Shown: piece by piece, positions 62,701-64,000 of the stretch
How the letters are laid out: every line of letters begins with the position of its first letter
Position numbering within the stretch: the first letter of the stretch is position 1
Assembly (NCBI GenBank): GCA_037043455.1
Contig: JAWPHD010010213.1
Coordinates: forward strand, 1-64,000
Reading direction: 5' to 3'
Length of the DNA stretch: 64,000 nt
Source of the DNA: Cyrtodaria siliqua
Lineage: Eukaryota; Mollusca; Bivalvia; Adapedonta; Hiatellidae
Notes under the pieces: generated by a model
Told to the model about the DNA's origin: nothing
The model's input: only the letters and a program-made list of their open reading frames with translations
Databases searched by the model: none
Position numbers and translations under genes: made by a program

Positions 62701-63973
62701 TTAGTCTCTGAAGTAAGTATACCAAGTCAAGTCAAGTGACATAATATCTGAATTTCCATAAAAAAATAAATCATTTTTAGTCTATTTTTTGTAACCGAAT
62801 AAATACCCCTCTCCCATACCCATCCCTATGTTTAAAATCCCACCATCCACCATGAACTATGCATAAATGTTATATCTCACTCTGTGAGACCAAAACTCAC
62901 AGAATTTCGGCTTGTTAGAAGTCGAAAATCTGAGAGATTTGGAAATCGCACAGAAAAAATGTGAATAGAAAACAAATTTAAAAGCTCTTAAGGTTTATTC
63001 AATTAAGATATACCGGGGACCCCAGGAAGGCAGTTTATTAAACATCTATGGGTGAACCCTATTTTCCAAAAGTTGGTTCTTTAAACTCAATTTTGCATCT
63101 ATGGGTGGGTGTTCAATATCAAAAGTGCCCTCATGGGGTCCCATTTATGTTTTAATGGAAAAGCCCTAAATGACATTTTCCTATTTTATTTATCATCAAA
63201 TGCTTTAAAAAGCTTAAATGTATGAAAATATTTAATAAAACCTAACTTATACCTTATTTTTTATAGAATCTCACAGATTTTGGGAAAATCTCCCTTAAAA
63301 AATTCTTGAATCTCCAAATTGTGGCTTTGCATGGCTATGTCAAAAGCCCCTAATATGGATCCAAGTAATATCAGCAGATGAGATATTGATAAAAAAGCAG
63401 AATAATACGGAGTTTTGTTTTAGGGATATTCCATTAAACATATCTGGCAATTTAATAAAGATCTATGGGTTGTTTAAACTCAAATTTTCTTTTTCTAAGG
63501 TGATCCGTGTTTTGCATGGGTGCTGGAAAGCCTGATCTTACACATGGGGGAAGATAAAAGTCATGTGCTGATATAAACAGTTGCACGACGTCATTGCGTA
63601 AATAAACATGCAAAACGTTAGAAGTTGGCAAAGTTAATGCACAGTGTAAATAGTATGCAAGTAAAAGAATCAATCATGTATCAATCACTCGGTTTAATTG
63701 TTTTGCAGACCCTCGGCTCCAATAAAAACAATTATACCTCAGTTTGGAATTCTCAATCTTCACCAGATACCCATGAAAGAATGATTCTTATATGCATCTA
63801 TGGGCAGGTGTTCAATTTCAAATGTGCCTTCTTGGGGTCCCACGTTATGTTTTAATGGAATAGCCCTTTACACAAACCATCCCTAACAATCATCCTACCT
63901 TGTATTTGTGTGTAGTAGTCAAGGTCTTCTTTAGCATAAAAGTTGTTAATGACGGCCACACACTGGTGTTGTC
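35716..63973 (-). CDS. ankmy2: Ankyrin repeat and MYND domain protein 2, 3' part (8 exons, 5' end outside window)
   Basis: Exons, in gene order: 63899-63973, 62345-62430, 60713-60909, 42975-43110, 42089-42217, 40779-40851, 36547-36654, 35716-35798. All junctions are GT/AG and all phases match, giving 294 residues and a stop. The protein follows the ANKMY2 pattern: the end of the ankyrin region ([15 protein letters not shown]), the conserved linker ([36 protein letters not shown]), then a MYND zinc finger with all eight ligands ([16 protein letters not shown] then [18 protein letters not shown]) and a charged coiled tail. Vertebrate ANKMY2 is about 440 residues and acts in ciliary targeting of adenylyl cyclases and Hedgehog tuning. 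About 130-140 N-terminal residues lie past 64000. Confidence 0.92.
36289..36510 (+). repeat. Dispersed repeat with DR1 motif and GGACAGACGGACG end
   Basis: Starts TGACCTTTGACCTCCAAGTG and ends near ATTTCGGACAGACGGACGAA and ACTATATGCC. Related to the tandem block at 41140-41900. Lies between ankmy2 exons. Confidence 0.65.
36547..36654 (-). CDS. ankmy2: ankmy2 exon: charged coiled tail
   Basis: Acceptor TATTTTCTAG|AGGATT, donor CCTGAAG|GTAAAA. Encodes [13 protein letters not shown] followed by a Glu/Lys/Arg-rich helix, matching the family's helix right after the MYND finger. Confidence 0.85.
37081..37162 (-). mobile_element. tRNA-like sequence, probably a SINE head
   Basis: On the - strand GCCCGCTTAGCTCAGTTGAT has a perfect polymerase III A box (TAGCTCAGTTG) and, ~55 bases on, a B-box-like GGGATCAATCCC with two mismatches. 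The anticodon arm does not fold properly, so this is not scored as a working tRNA gene. Confidence 0.55.
37163..38540. other. ankmy2 intron, no further feature
   Basis: No additional exon recognised. Short repeat AATAACACAGCAAT near 37312-37348. AT-rich. Confidence 0.4.
38555..39060 (+). repeat. ~155-bp tandem-like repeat, three units
   Basis: Each unit has CAACCACAATTTTGGCCATA, then ATCTCCTTATGCCCCTCT, then TTTAAGTTAT(C/T)GCAGGAT. The last ends CCGGACGGACAGACGAGAGG, a terminus seen in many bivalve repeats. Confidence 0.75.
39243..40690 (+). mobile_element. tRNA-derived SINE split by an inverted-repeat transposon
   Basis: The head GTGGCGTAGTAATAGAGCAT (39246) is separated from its B box GGGTTCGATCCC (40465-40476) and body (AATAGCTTCCTTGCTTGATG, ATAATGTGACTGGGTGGGG) by the insertion at 39284-40448. 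Removing the insertion restores a normal tRNA-like spacing. Confidence 0.75.
39284..40448. mobile_element. hAT-like inverted-repeat transposon (1,165 bp), nested in a SINE
   Basis: Ends CAGGGCCTTCCCCAGG and GCTGGGGAAGGCCCTG, flanked by exact ATGCT at 39279-39283 and 40449-40453 (5-bp target duplication). The right subterminal region repeats GGGATCACGGCACGG, GGGTCGCGGTCAG, GGATCGCGGCATG and GGGATCGCGGCGC, likely transposase-binding sites. No transposase frame. A relative with the same ends starts at 62502. Confidence 0.8.
40779..40851 (-). CDS. ankmy2: ankmy2 exon: second half of MYND finger
   Basis: Acceptor CCTTGCAG|GTTTG, donor TTAGCAG|GTATGA. Encodes [20 protein letters not shown], the last four zinc ligands of the MYND finger (C, C, H, C). 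One leftover base joins the next exon in phase. Confidence 0.93.
41140..41900 (-). repeat. Tandem-like ~120-140-bp repeat rich in TGACC half-sites
   Basis: About five units, each with AAGTGTGACCTTGACCTT, then ACATCGTCTTGTTATGGTGA, then TCACTTGTGCCAAGTTAT. Ends GACGGACGGAATCCGGACGG. The reverse-strand open frames across it are repeat artefacts. Sits in an ankmy2 intron. Confidence 0.8.
42089..42217 (-). CDS. ankmy2: ankmy2 exon: first half of MYND finger
   Basis: 43 codons, phase 0 at both ends. Starts [13 protein letters not shown] and ends [17 protein letters not shown] with donor ATG|GTAATC. The proximal acceptor is TTACAG|GGAGATACTCC. Five more copies of the same acceptor lie 30, 60, 90, 120 and 150 bases upstream; any of them would add whole 10-residue repeats in frame. 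Confidence 0.9.
42211..42388 (-). repeat. 30-bp tandem repeat spanning the ankmy2 intron-exon boundary
   Basis: Six units, read on the - strand as a pyrimidine tract, CTTACAG and GGAGATAATTCATG. AG boundaries fall at + positions 42217, 42247, 42277, 42307, 42337 and 42367. The unit is a multiple of 3 and stop-free in the exon's frame (10-residue repeats GDNSCCF(V/I)LQ). Confidence 0.92.
42440..42640 (+). repeat. Dispersed ~150-bp repeat
   Basis: Two related segments with CCAAAAATCAT, AAGATT/TTTC(A/C)CTGAAATC and ATAGTC(C/T)GAACAAAG. Resembles other microsatellite-like bivalve repeats in the window. Confidence 0.5.
42660..42740 (+). mobile_element. Truncated SINE body
   Basis: GATACTGGTTCTACTTAGGA and TTGGTGGTCTGC match the body of the SINE at 6774; the tRNA head is missing. 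Confidence 0.65.
42789..42934 (-). pseudogene. Partial tandem duplicate of an ankmy2 exon end
   Basis: Repeats about 95 bases of 42935-43030, including the 3' half of the exon ending ACCAAAATT|GTAAGT, plus a third short piece (GTAATATAGATTCTACAT). Read on the - strand from a possible acceptor TTTGCAG|GAGTTCC it meets TAG after 15 codons, so it is probably dead. Confidence 0.75.
42975..43110 (-). CDS. ankmy2: ankmy2 exon: linker region
   Basis: Acceptor ATTTCTTGCAG|CCTTG, donor ACCAAAATT|GTAAGT. Encodes [16 protein letters not shown] and the following helices up to QLSKTKI. First base completes an Arg codon from the exon 17.6 kb upstream. Confidence 0.92.
43394..43587. mobile_element. piggyBac-like MITE (194 bp)
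   Basis: Ends TTAACCCTTAACCCACTAA and TTAGCGGGTTAAGGGTTAA: TTAA target plus CCC-starting inverted repeats, the piggyBac signature. No coding sequence. Confidence 0.8.
43588..44640. other. ankmy2 intron sequence, no feature recognised
   Basis: AT-rich, no exon or bounded repeat seen. Confidence 0.4.
45343..45580 (+). repeat. 37-bp satellite, left block
   Basis: About 6.4 units of AGGATTGTTTTCTTTATGAA then TATGGACCCAGGCCTAC. Ends at the 5' LTR; the array resumes after the 3' LTR at 57671. Confidence 0.95.
45577..45580 (+). repeat. Target-site duplication TGGA (5')
   Basis: TGGA before the 5' LTR is repeated at 57671-57674 after the 3' LTR. Joining the flanks at this site restores a normal satellite unit. 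Confidence 0.85.
45581..45786 (+). repeat. 5' LTR (206 bp)
   Basis: Runs TGTAGCAATTATGC to AAGATTGCTTTA, identical to 57465-57670 except one G/C difference. It starts TG but ends TA, not the usual CA. Contains TACGTCACTTCCGG (CRE-half and ETS-type sites) and TATAATATGTATAT. Confidence 0.93.
45788..45802 (+). other. Primer-binding site, tRNA-Ser type
   Basis: TGGCGTTGTCGGCA begins two bases after the LTR. It complements the 3' end of animal tRNA-Ser (…TGCCGACNACGCCA) with at most one mismatch, going by known tRNA-Ser sequences. Confidence 0.65.
45961..46030 (+). repeat. Outlying copy of the leader repeat core
   Basis: CTGTCGGTTTTTATC and GTGTTGCGGTAAACG match the core of the seven repeats that follow but sit 400 bases earlier. 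The donor here is weaker (GTAAAC). Confidence 0.75.
46346..47283 (+). repeat. Leader tandem repeat, seven ~138-bp units
   Basis: Each unit has CTTACTCGCTCACACTAAAC, TTGTCGGTTTCTTCTCTTTT, then GGTGTGTTGCGGTAAG. Every unit ends in a consensus 5' splice site GCG|GTAAG at 46428, 46565, 46704, 46841, 46981, 47122 and 47250. A small hairpin (GAAA(T/C)TGTCGGTTTC) is kept, with T-G replaced by C-G in units 3 and 4. Confidence 0.88.
47320..47346 (+). promoter_or_regulatory. Strong 3' splice site of the retrotransposon leader
   Basis: Branch-like ATAACTGAT, then TATTTTTTTTCCACAG ending at 47346. It is the natural partner for the repeated donors, 330 bases before the gag ATG. Confidence 0.7.
47407..47482 (+). 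other. Twin stem-loops with matching 13-nt loops
   Basis: ACCATCCT (47407-47414) pairs with AGGATGGT (47428-47435), loop AGTGTAACACCAC. AAGCCT (47458-47463) pairs with AGGCTT (47477-47482), loop AGTGTGTCATCAC. Loops agree at 10 of 13 positions. Placed like a packaging/dimer signal, between acceptor and gag. Confidence 0.6.
47676..48806 (+). CDS. Retrotransposon Gag, N-terminal frame (helix-hairpin-helix + capsid start)
   Basis: 376 codons from ATG 47676. Residues about 18-60 form a ComEA/PsbU-like helix-hairpin-helix (core LPGIGNKIA), a non-specific DNA-binding fold unusual for Gag. A Pro/Gln/Tyr-rich middle follows. From about residue 305 a Ty3/Gypsy capsid domain starts ([16 protein letters not shown]). 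The frame ends mid-domain and the protein clearly continues in the +1 frame from about 48790, so this is a break within capsid, not a normal gag end. Confidence 0.85.
   Translation: MYSGQSPSGQSYLGSKVRINFCAARDLMSLPGIGNKIAHYIMQFREANGNLSREDLISMNIRSNVNLVDCIDFTFWQPNTIQRDPMALENRSALDIASGQDNSRALKEEKETREFMTRTIDAIHSSPYTGPVAQNQQTSENISEMSHSVKTPQTQNPEGTSGQQPIASPSSKVIERGNNQESQLRIDPYSSRGDDSKYRDTTIRYDPSRARMTDGSTYREQQFQYDASLKTPVWSTGIPPSNVQRDAYSGGYYGVNNQQTYPGYIPIDMAQRPYPPPIGYPPPMQLVEPPRPFKDPVKPRSVSMPKSISFDGKGNWQAFKTKFTSFADGQAWTSKERRNNLCWSLEGRASEFYSRLIEREPGMDLFDVLRQIGETI
48790..49665 (+). CDS. Retrotransposon Gag, C-terminal frame (capsid end, zinc knuckle)
   Basis: Continues the capsid domain of the preceding frame; there is no ATG at its start (first in-frame ATG 48808). 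Contains a coiled coil ([14 protein letters not shown]), an SR stretch ([10 protein letters not shown]), a perfect CX2CX4HX4C nucleocapsid knuckle ([14 protein letters not shown]) and an acidic tail. Stops TGA 49663-49665, inside the loop of the frameshift stem-loop. Confidence 0.88.
   Translation: MEKRFDMKELPETAQVSFSYATQSVAVSTVEWADRIVCLAMKAYPDLTDTQIYKQAILKFCQGCLDRTAAQYALNLRPQTMEEAIDKIRWYQHTDRIMFHRPTTKRDPMKVMVTRAFDPYYERESEGEESFNVITPRVARLAPQPEVQRKVRFEEKPQVIPKTGNIEEKSSEWKKKTKRLENRMDSMDTKLGSMDSKITSLLEAMERLTNSRREARSQSRSPSRSPNRMRSVVCYECNQEGHYKTNCPRLRKEEKKVSQVVEDDQTYEEEEDSDVYSSDEDLNQPGLISQA
49632..49674 (+). promoter_or_regulatory. -1 ribosomal frameshift signal between gag and protease
   Basis: Slippery heptamer T TTA AAC at 49632-49638 in the gag frame. 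Six-base spacer. Stem GGGTTGATC (49645-49653) pairs perfectly with GATCAACCC (49666-49674) around a 12-nt loop that holds the gag stop. Slipping by -1 enters exactly the protease frame, which is open from before the heptamer to 49976. Confidence 0.88.
49635..49976 (+). CDS. Retrotransposon aspartic protease, N-terminal frame
   Basis: Reached by -1 frameshift from gag. The catalytic motif is [12 protein letters not shown] (DTAA in place of the usual DTGA/DSGA, a variant seen in invertebrate Gypsy elements). The frame stops at 49976, but protease sequence continues in the +1 frame from about 49951, including the C-terminal LLGLDFL motif. Confidence 0.85.
   Translation, partial: KPTRVDQSGLRSTQDEEGHPIESDDLVQSDNNEATTFENIHITKSIDELPSDIEISTSFEEPIFVNQLRSESMLKVPVTIEEMELKAVVDTAAQVIIISDKIYNQLGRKTTHN
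49951..53778 (+). CDS. Retrotransposon Pol: protease end, RT, RNase H, integrase, PHD finger
   Basis: 1,275 codons; no ATG at the frame start, so it is made as a fusion. Residues: protease tail (LLGLDFL ~53-59); RT about 290-470 with [19 protein letters not shown] and catalytic FLDDILV (~414); RNase H about 555-680 ([29 protein letters not shown]); integrase zinc domain about 845-895 (H-H-C-C); DDE core with HLDFMG, IHTDQG and [10 protein letters not shown]; a GPY/F-like tail ([10 protein letters not shown]). The last ~60 residues are a complete C4HC3 PHD finger ([29 protein letters not shown]), an unusual integrase end in the chromodomain position. Confidence 0.93.
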   Translation: MGEKPPTIRKIVLQTAGRQMKIPGSVIGPVSLTLGKRKYLEEVYVAPIEDDMLLGLDFLRKQCITLDLQKTEMILGEECISMVLGAPTMRERVANVVVCKRTVVPPNSVKRVECSVSRPMSQFMIEPTKDMPGAMPRTVHSGNTQPKVCVVNVSDQNIILMGKQHIGFATEVTMVSMPMEEDEHGYEGIIIQKISHDEQPAKEIPPHLQGLLERSVINLNNEEKEQLTDLLVEFEDVFAKDDLDLGNFTEVEHSIDTGNERPVKQRMRRTPICFAGEEKANLEKMLKTKVVKPSMSEWASPPVLIRKRDGSVRWCVDYRALNAVTVKDVFPLPLVDDCLDTLAGNTLFSKLDANSAYWQVKLKPEDRKKTAFCTKYGLYEFVRMPFGLTNAPATYCRVMNLVLRGLNWDIVLAFLDDILVLGRIFAEHLKNLRKVLERFRTFRLKLKPSKCVLFQIKVEFLGRMVGPEGLALGESHIKAVQDWSVPKNTKQVEQFLGLVNYHRSFIKDFAHLAAPLYSITGKNKFEWGEAQEVAFINIKRALTTTPVLALPNKTDYFILDTDASEVAIGAELLQLQAGLEKVICFGSLSLSHEQRRYCVTRKELLAVVRFTRQYRHYLLGREFTVRTDHSSLTWLLNFKEPQGQLARWIEELSQYHLVIEHRPGKKHGNADALSRRPEEDAVCPEYRLGMKLADLPCYPCKYCEKAHRNWSDFAETVDDVKPLATGSKRTVFQGEEIKGQVIQIKTTWPEQQVKSVTLDNDDWDILKEQQEDTDLKLIAAWLEQQKIPEEDVLFSSSPAAKYYWINKEVFCLKSQVIWKKLLDGQTLLVVPKSLQTVMIHANHDIPSAGHQGVDRTKARIKEKYYWYGMSIAIKNYVGTCGLCNRNKGGNRLGRFPLTNFQAGAPMERVHLDFMGPLPKTPQGNEYVLMMVDQFTKWIECIPLPSQTAEITAHAAVTEFFSRFGYPFQIHTDQGRNFESQLFSTICKLLGIHKSRTTPYRPSANGQVERFNRTLMDAVRCFVGNQNSWDKHLAQLAGAIRSSVNRQTGFTPNRLMLGRELNQPADLLFPGAPRSVAEQSPDEYVKEFGGAITTAHEVARETLKTAQERMKRDYDVKVLVKTYKVGDPVFVLDTASTKGTSKKLCPKYKGPGIVVEKITAALFRVKIRNKEFVVNHDRLKFCSDRELPAWIIRLQKDPTLLTAERPVNKAGALEDEKLYCTCRKPDDGKLMVQCDDCLDWFHGACVGVTSKMVKRLGKYACPNCKADPIARPEPSP
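53771..53787 (+). promoter_or_regulatory. Possible 3' splice site before ORF3
   Basis: GTCCTTAATTATTTTAG lies just after the pol stop and 10 bases before the ORF3 ATG. It is a moderate acceptor; with the leader donors it could make a spliced mRNA for ORF3/ORF4. Confidence 0.4.
53798..55477 (+). CDS. Retrotransposon ORF3: Arg/Ser-rich protein with C2H2-like finger
   Basis: 559 residues from ATG 53798, 20 bases after the pol stop; the frame is open upstream into pol. The first ~95 residues look globular ([29 protein letters not shown]). The middle is basic and SR-like ([18 protein letters not shown]), like nuclear RNA-binding proteins. Near the end [20 protein letters not shown] keeps a C-x4-C and two His, C2H2-like. 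It sits where other elements carry env, but no signal peptide or membrane segment is seen. No known family recognised. The stop lies at a frame break leading into ORF4. Confidence 0.75.
   Translation: MMEVPKDEDWKRVMSKGEKDIRSSTSRGILVPAVQLARDLGMIRGISTASYLQLAKGQYGLAVERKYVPWIRDFQWACEIFLSRKEIKDNFPIPKDISQPKQRSTKQRVAKPATAVRTQEADAKVSDQPKQRSVPQRVADLATIVARSATVTRPKDAEADTNPTGKVSEMEIDIRIPQTREGYSVSPARAKPIMISRACETSPSLLRDYLLPREASIPKKKSIIPRAETGHRSIGPRPKTGPTPLVVDFRISRPVVEKGRSLSHKRYETRVFYNKDYQGSLSPPRDRRSPSREHQERRKSRKDSYNKDHRGSLSPPMDRRNPSRKSKEHQGHRKDVRPHPDRRVSRSPQRAVKYYSPVYERRRSSRSSRRSPSRKHPGRRHSSSSSPLDRRYAQQVHRISRRQSPSHRDHRGSHSSRRSPVDPGRRRPLDDPIDKDRRAPLKRAQDSPLPTEPAKKIRRSCCPLEDCGIYARRVKRHVYSKHIPVVFHDFETPEMLSSRSFQERRLLGLKLLATMVLGTDGTPERLVRFVETNLWIDPLATITPETGRAMLSLCQAAVD
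55551..57200 (+). CDS. Retrotransposon ORF4: TatD-family metal-dependent nuclease
   Basis: 549 residues from ATG 55551; the +1 frame is open upstream to 55452, overlapping the end of ORF3. The first ~265 residues are Ser/Thr/Pro-rich and disordered. Residues about 270-500 are a TatD DNase domain with the family's metal ligands in order: FDSHFHLD (HxH), GEVGLDY (Glu), LHIRG (His), HLHCFGG (His) and ETDAPYLP (Asp). VGVHPKK matches the family's GIHP turn. TatD enzymes are 3'-5' exonucleases or AP endonucleases acting on DNA. All catalytic positions are intact, so it is predicted active. Confidence 0.88.
   Translation: MSRLTGPDSRLMWEHFGPDVEPVQTTASQSVPGFSKSRRNRPNPIRRAKAKNRETHVSEENQETLAKEESVSKERSLVLTSTTGVPVSLTSSTSGSLSRMSQSVFACGTTTGLKLSLVEEPLPRQVQDLTLVSDVTMKDLELDYQDSPDKPNAGSIEIPSQSEEEALLRSDHGSLDGSPTKLRTDVIVTEPSLVESPSELTTDGSVASAVYTRTLPAITVLGSCVSPSGPRPSYAAMAKRSPVARINPQARQSPETKPPEPALLTSRNNEAFDSHFHLDRLSKTLNVSMKDLERVVTQSTEVISQHPTTLVGGVMVFCDPINHGNIPWGLGSQWRVAVGVHPKKIEQLTPARFDRLAQILMKPEVVALGEVGLDYTDPSTTWENQTRTLEKVLGLCNPRLVLVLHIRGSRGDHLAEVSTHCLDIVKRHCPPEQGIHLHCFGGDLDQLKAWRSAFPNCYFGFTGQVSRFNKAQREALKAVPQDRLLIETDAPYLPMLIGLVVTTPAYIGDVAYQVARVRLEPVSVVIQTSRVNGEQLYVASSVEESTTNM
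57343..57422 (+). repeat. Exact 40-bp tandem duplication in the retrotransposon 3' region
   Basis: CAAAGGACTAGAGCTTGTCT plus the next 20 bases is repeated exactly at 57383. The flanks carry looser GGACTAGAA(T/G)(C/T)T copies from 57233 on. Confidence 0.92.
57446..57462 (+). other. Polypurine tract
   Basis: AAAAGAGAACGGGGAGG, broken by one C, two bases before the 3' LTR: the plus-strand primer site. Confidence 0.85.
57465..57670 (+). repeat. 3' LTR (206 bp)
   Basis: One substitution relative to the 5' LTR (C for G in CAGTGCAAAACC). Followed by the target duplication TGGA and the resumed satellite. Confidence 0.93.
57671..58417 (+). repeat. 37-bp satellite, middle block
   Basis: About 20 units of the same repeat as 45343-45580, mostly one or two changes per unit (GAATATGG/GATATGG, CAGGATT/CAAGATT). 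Open frames across it are artefacts. Confidence 0.95.
58418..59647. mobile_element. Inverted-repeat DNA transposon (1,230 bp) inside the satellite
   Basis: Ends CAGTGCTCAC and GTGAGCACTG (10 bp), flanked by AATATG at 58412-58417 and 59648-59653. Removing it restores a satellite unit, which proves a 6-bp target duplication. CAGTG ends suggest hAT or a related superfamily. No transposase frame. A 20-A run is at 58791-58810. Confidence 0.82.
59648..60131 (+). repeat. 37-bp satellite, right block
   Basis: About 13 further units, breaking off into unrelated sequence after TATAGACCC. Confidence 0.95.
60713..60909 (-). CDS. ankmy2: ankmy2 exon: helical linker
   Basis: Acceptor CTGTTGTAG|GTATCC, donor ATTAAACG|GTTTGT. 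65 codons plus two bases: [18 protein letters not shown] and [14 protein letters not shown] match the conserved family linker. Next exon is at 43110, across the retrotransposon. Confidence 0.93.
60970..61640. other. ankmy2 intron sequence
   Basis: No exon seen. 61380-61640 has two diverged units with ATAACTCTG and CAAAGTTTGGTAAA(A/C)ATTAA, a dispersed repeat of the same style as 42440-42640. Confidence 0.45.
61650..62250 (+). repeat. Dispersed repeat, three tandem-like units
   Basis: Starts GAAATGTGTCCATGGGACAC. Three ~150-bp units each contain AATCG(A/G)TTGAAAACT, GGGAGGAGA and GGTAATACA. Ends GACAGTCGGAACGGACATGG. Same family as 34655-34945. Confidence 0.75.
62345..62430 (-). CDS. ankmy2: ankmy2 exon
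   Basis: Acceptor TATATTACAG|GACAAG, donor GTCAAG|GTAACA. Encodes [10 protein letters not shown], then a leucine-rich helix and NMHPVK, matching the family's EPKLPP and HPVK signatures. Confidence 0.93.
62502..62640 (+). mobile_element. End fragment of hAT-like family (relative of 39284-40448)
   Basis: CAGGGTCTTCCCCAGGCC start, then three subterminal GCCACTA(C/T)(T/C)(C)CTTAA repeats; the same motif (reverse) is in the left end of 39284. No right end found in the window. Confidence 0.65.
63050..63168. mobile_element. Right-end fragment of MITE family G
   Basis: GCATCTATGGGTGGGTGTTC, CATGGGGTCCCATTTATGTT and TTTTAATGGAAAAGCCCTAA match the right end of 63422-63868. Confidence 0.7.
63422..63868. 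mobile_element. MITE family G (~447 bp)
   Basis: Inverted ends AGGGATATTCCATTAAACAT and ATGTTTTAATGGAATAGCCCT. The interior has subterminal ATCTATGGG motifs. No coding sequence. Abuts an ankmy2 exon region. Confidence 0.75.
63899..63973 (-). CDS. ankmy2: ankmy2 exon: end of ankyrin region (first exon in window)
   Basis: Acceptor GTGTTTCAG|GACAAC, donor AATACAAG|GTAGGA. Encodes [20 protein letters not shown]. The first two bases complete a codon begun in an exon beyond 64000. Confidence 0.9.
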
Positions 63974-64000
63974 CTGAAACACAAATCAGAACAACCTTCA

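Overview
This is animal nuclear DNA. It is AT-rich and repeat-dense, with intron-split genes, tRNA-derived SINEs, many short inverted-repeat transposons (MITEs), a Ty3/Gypsy retrotransposon, and no operons, ribosome binding sites or CRISPR. The repeat style and the two host genes (engrailed and ankmy2) suggest a mollusc, most likely a bivalve. The species cannot be fixed from sequence alone.

Layout. 1-11.0 kb holds repeats only: a 57-bp satellite made from the end of a MITE, microsatellites, a 552-bp foldback element and a tRNA-derived SINE. 10.4-16.5 kb is a complete two-exon engrailed homeobox gene on the + strand; its 3.8-kb intron is packed with nested MITEs. 16.5-35.4 kb is intergenic repeat territory (two more foldback copies, a composite element with 149-bp repeats, a 31-bp satellite, dispersed repeat families). 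35.4-64 kb is the 3' part of ankmy2 (ankyrin repeat and MYND finger protein) on the - strand. Eight exons are in the window; the ankyrin-coding 5' exons lie beyond base 64000.

The most striking object is a 12,090-bp LTR retrotransposon at 45581-57670 on the + strand, antisense inside a 17.6-kb ankmy2 intron. Its 206-bp LTRs differ by one base, so it is young. Besides Gag, protease, RT, RNase H and integrase it carries a helix-hairpin-helix at the Gag N-terminus, a PHD finger at the integrase C-terminus, a downstream Arg/Ser-rich ORF with a C2H2-like finger, and a last ORF with a complete TatD-type metal nuclease active site. Its leader holds seven ~138-bp repeats, each ending in a consensus 5' splice site, followed by one strong acceptor. 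Gag and protease are linked by a textbook -1 frameshift signal (TTTAAAC, 6-nt spacer, perfect 9-bp stem). Three further frame breaks, each at a short G run, interrupt gag, protease and the ORF3/ORF4 junction.

The retrotransposon sits in a 37-bp satellite that was also split by a 1,230-bp inverted-repeat transposon. Both may lie inside one larger element whose ends are at 44645 and 60392. A second unusual structure is a 30-bp tandem repeat spanning an ankmy2 intron-exon boundary. It gives six in-frame 3' splice sites just before the MYND exon.
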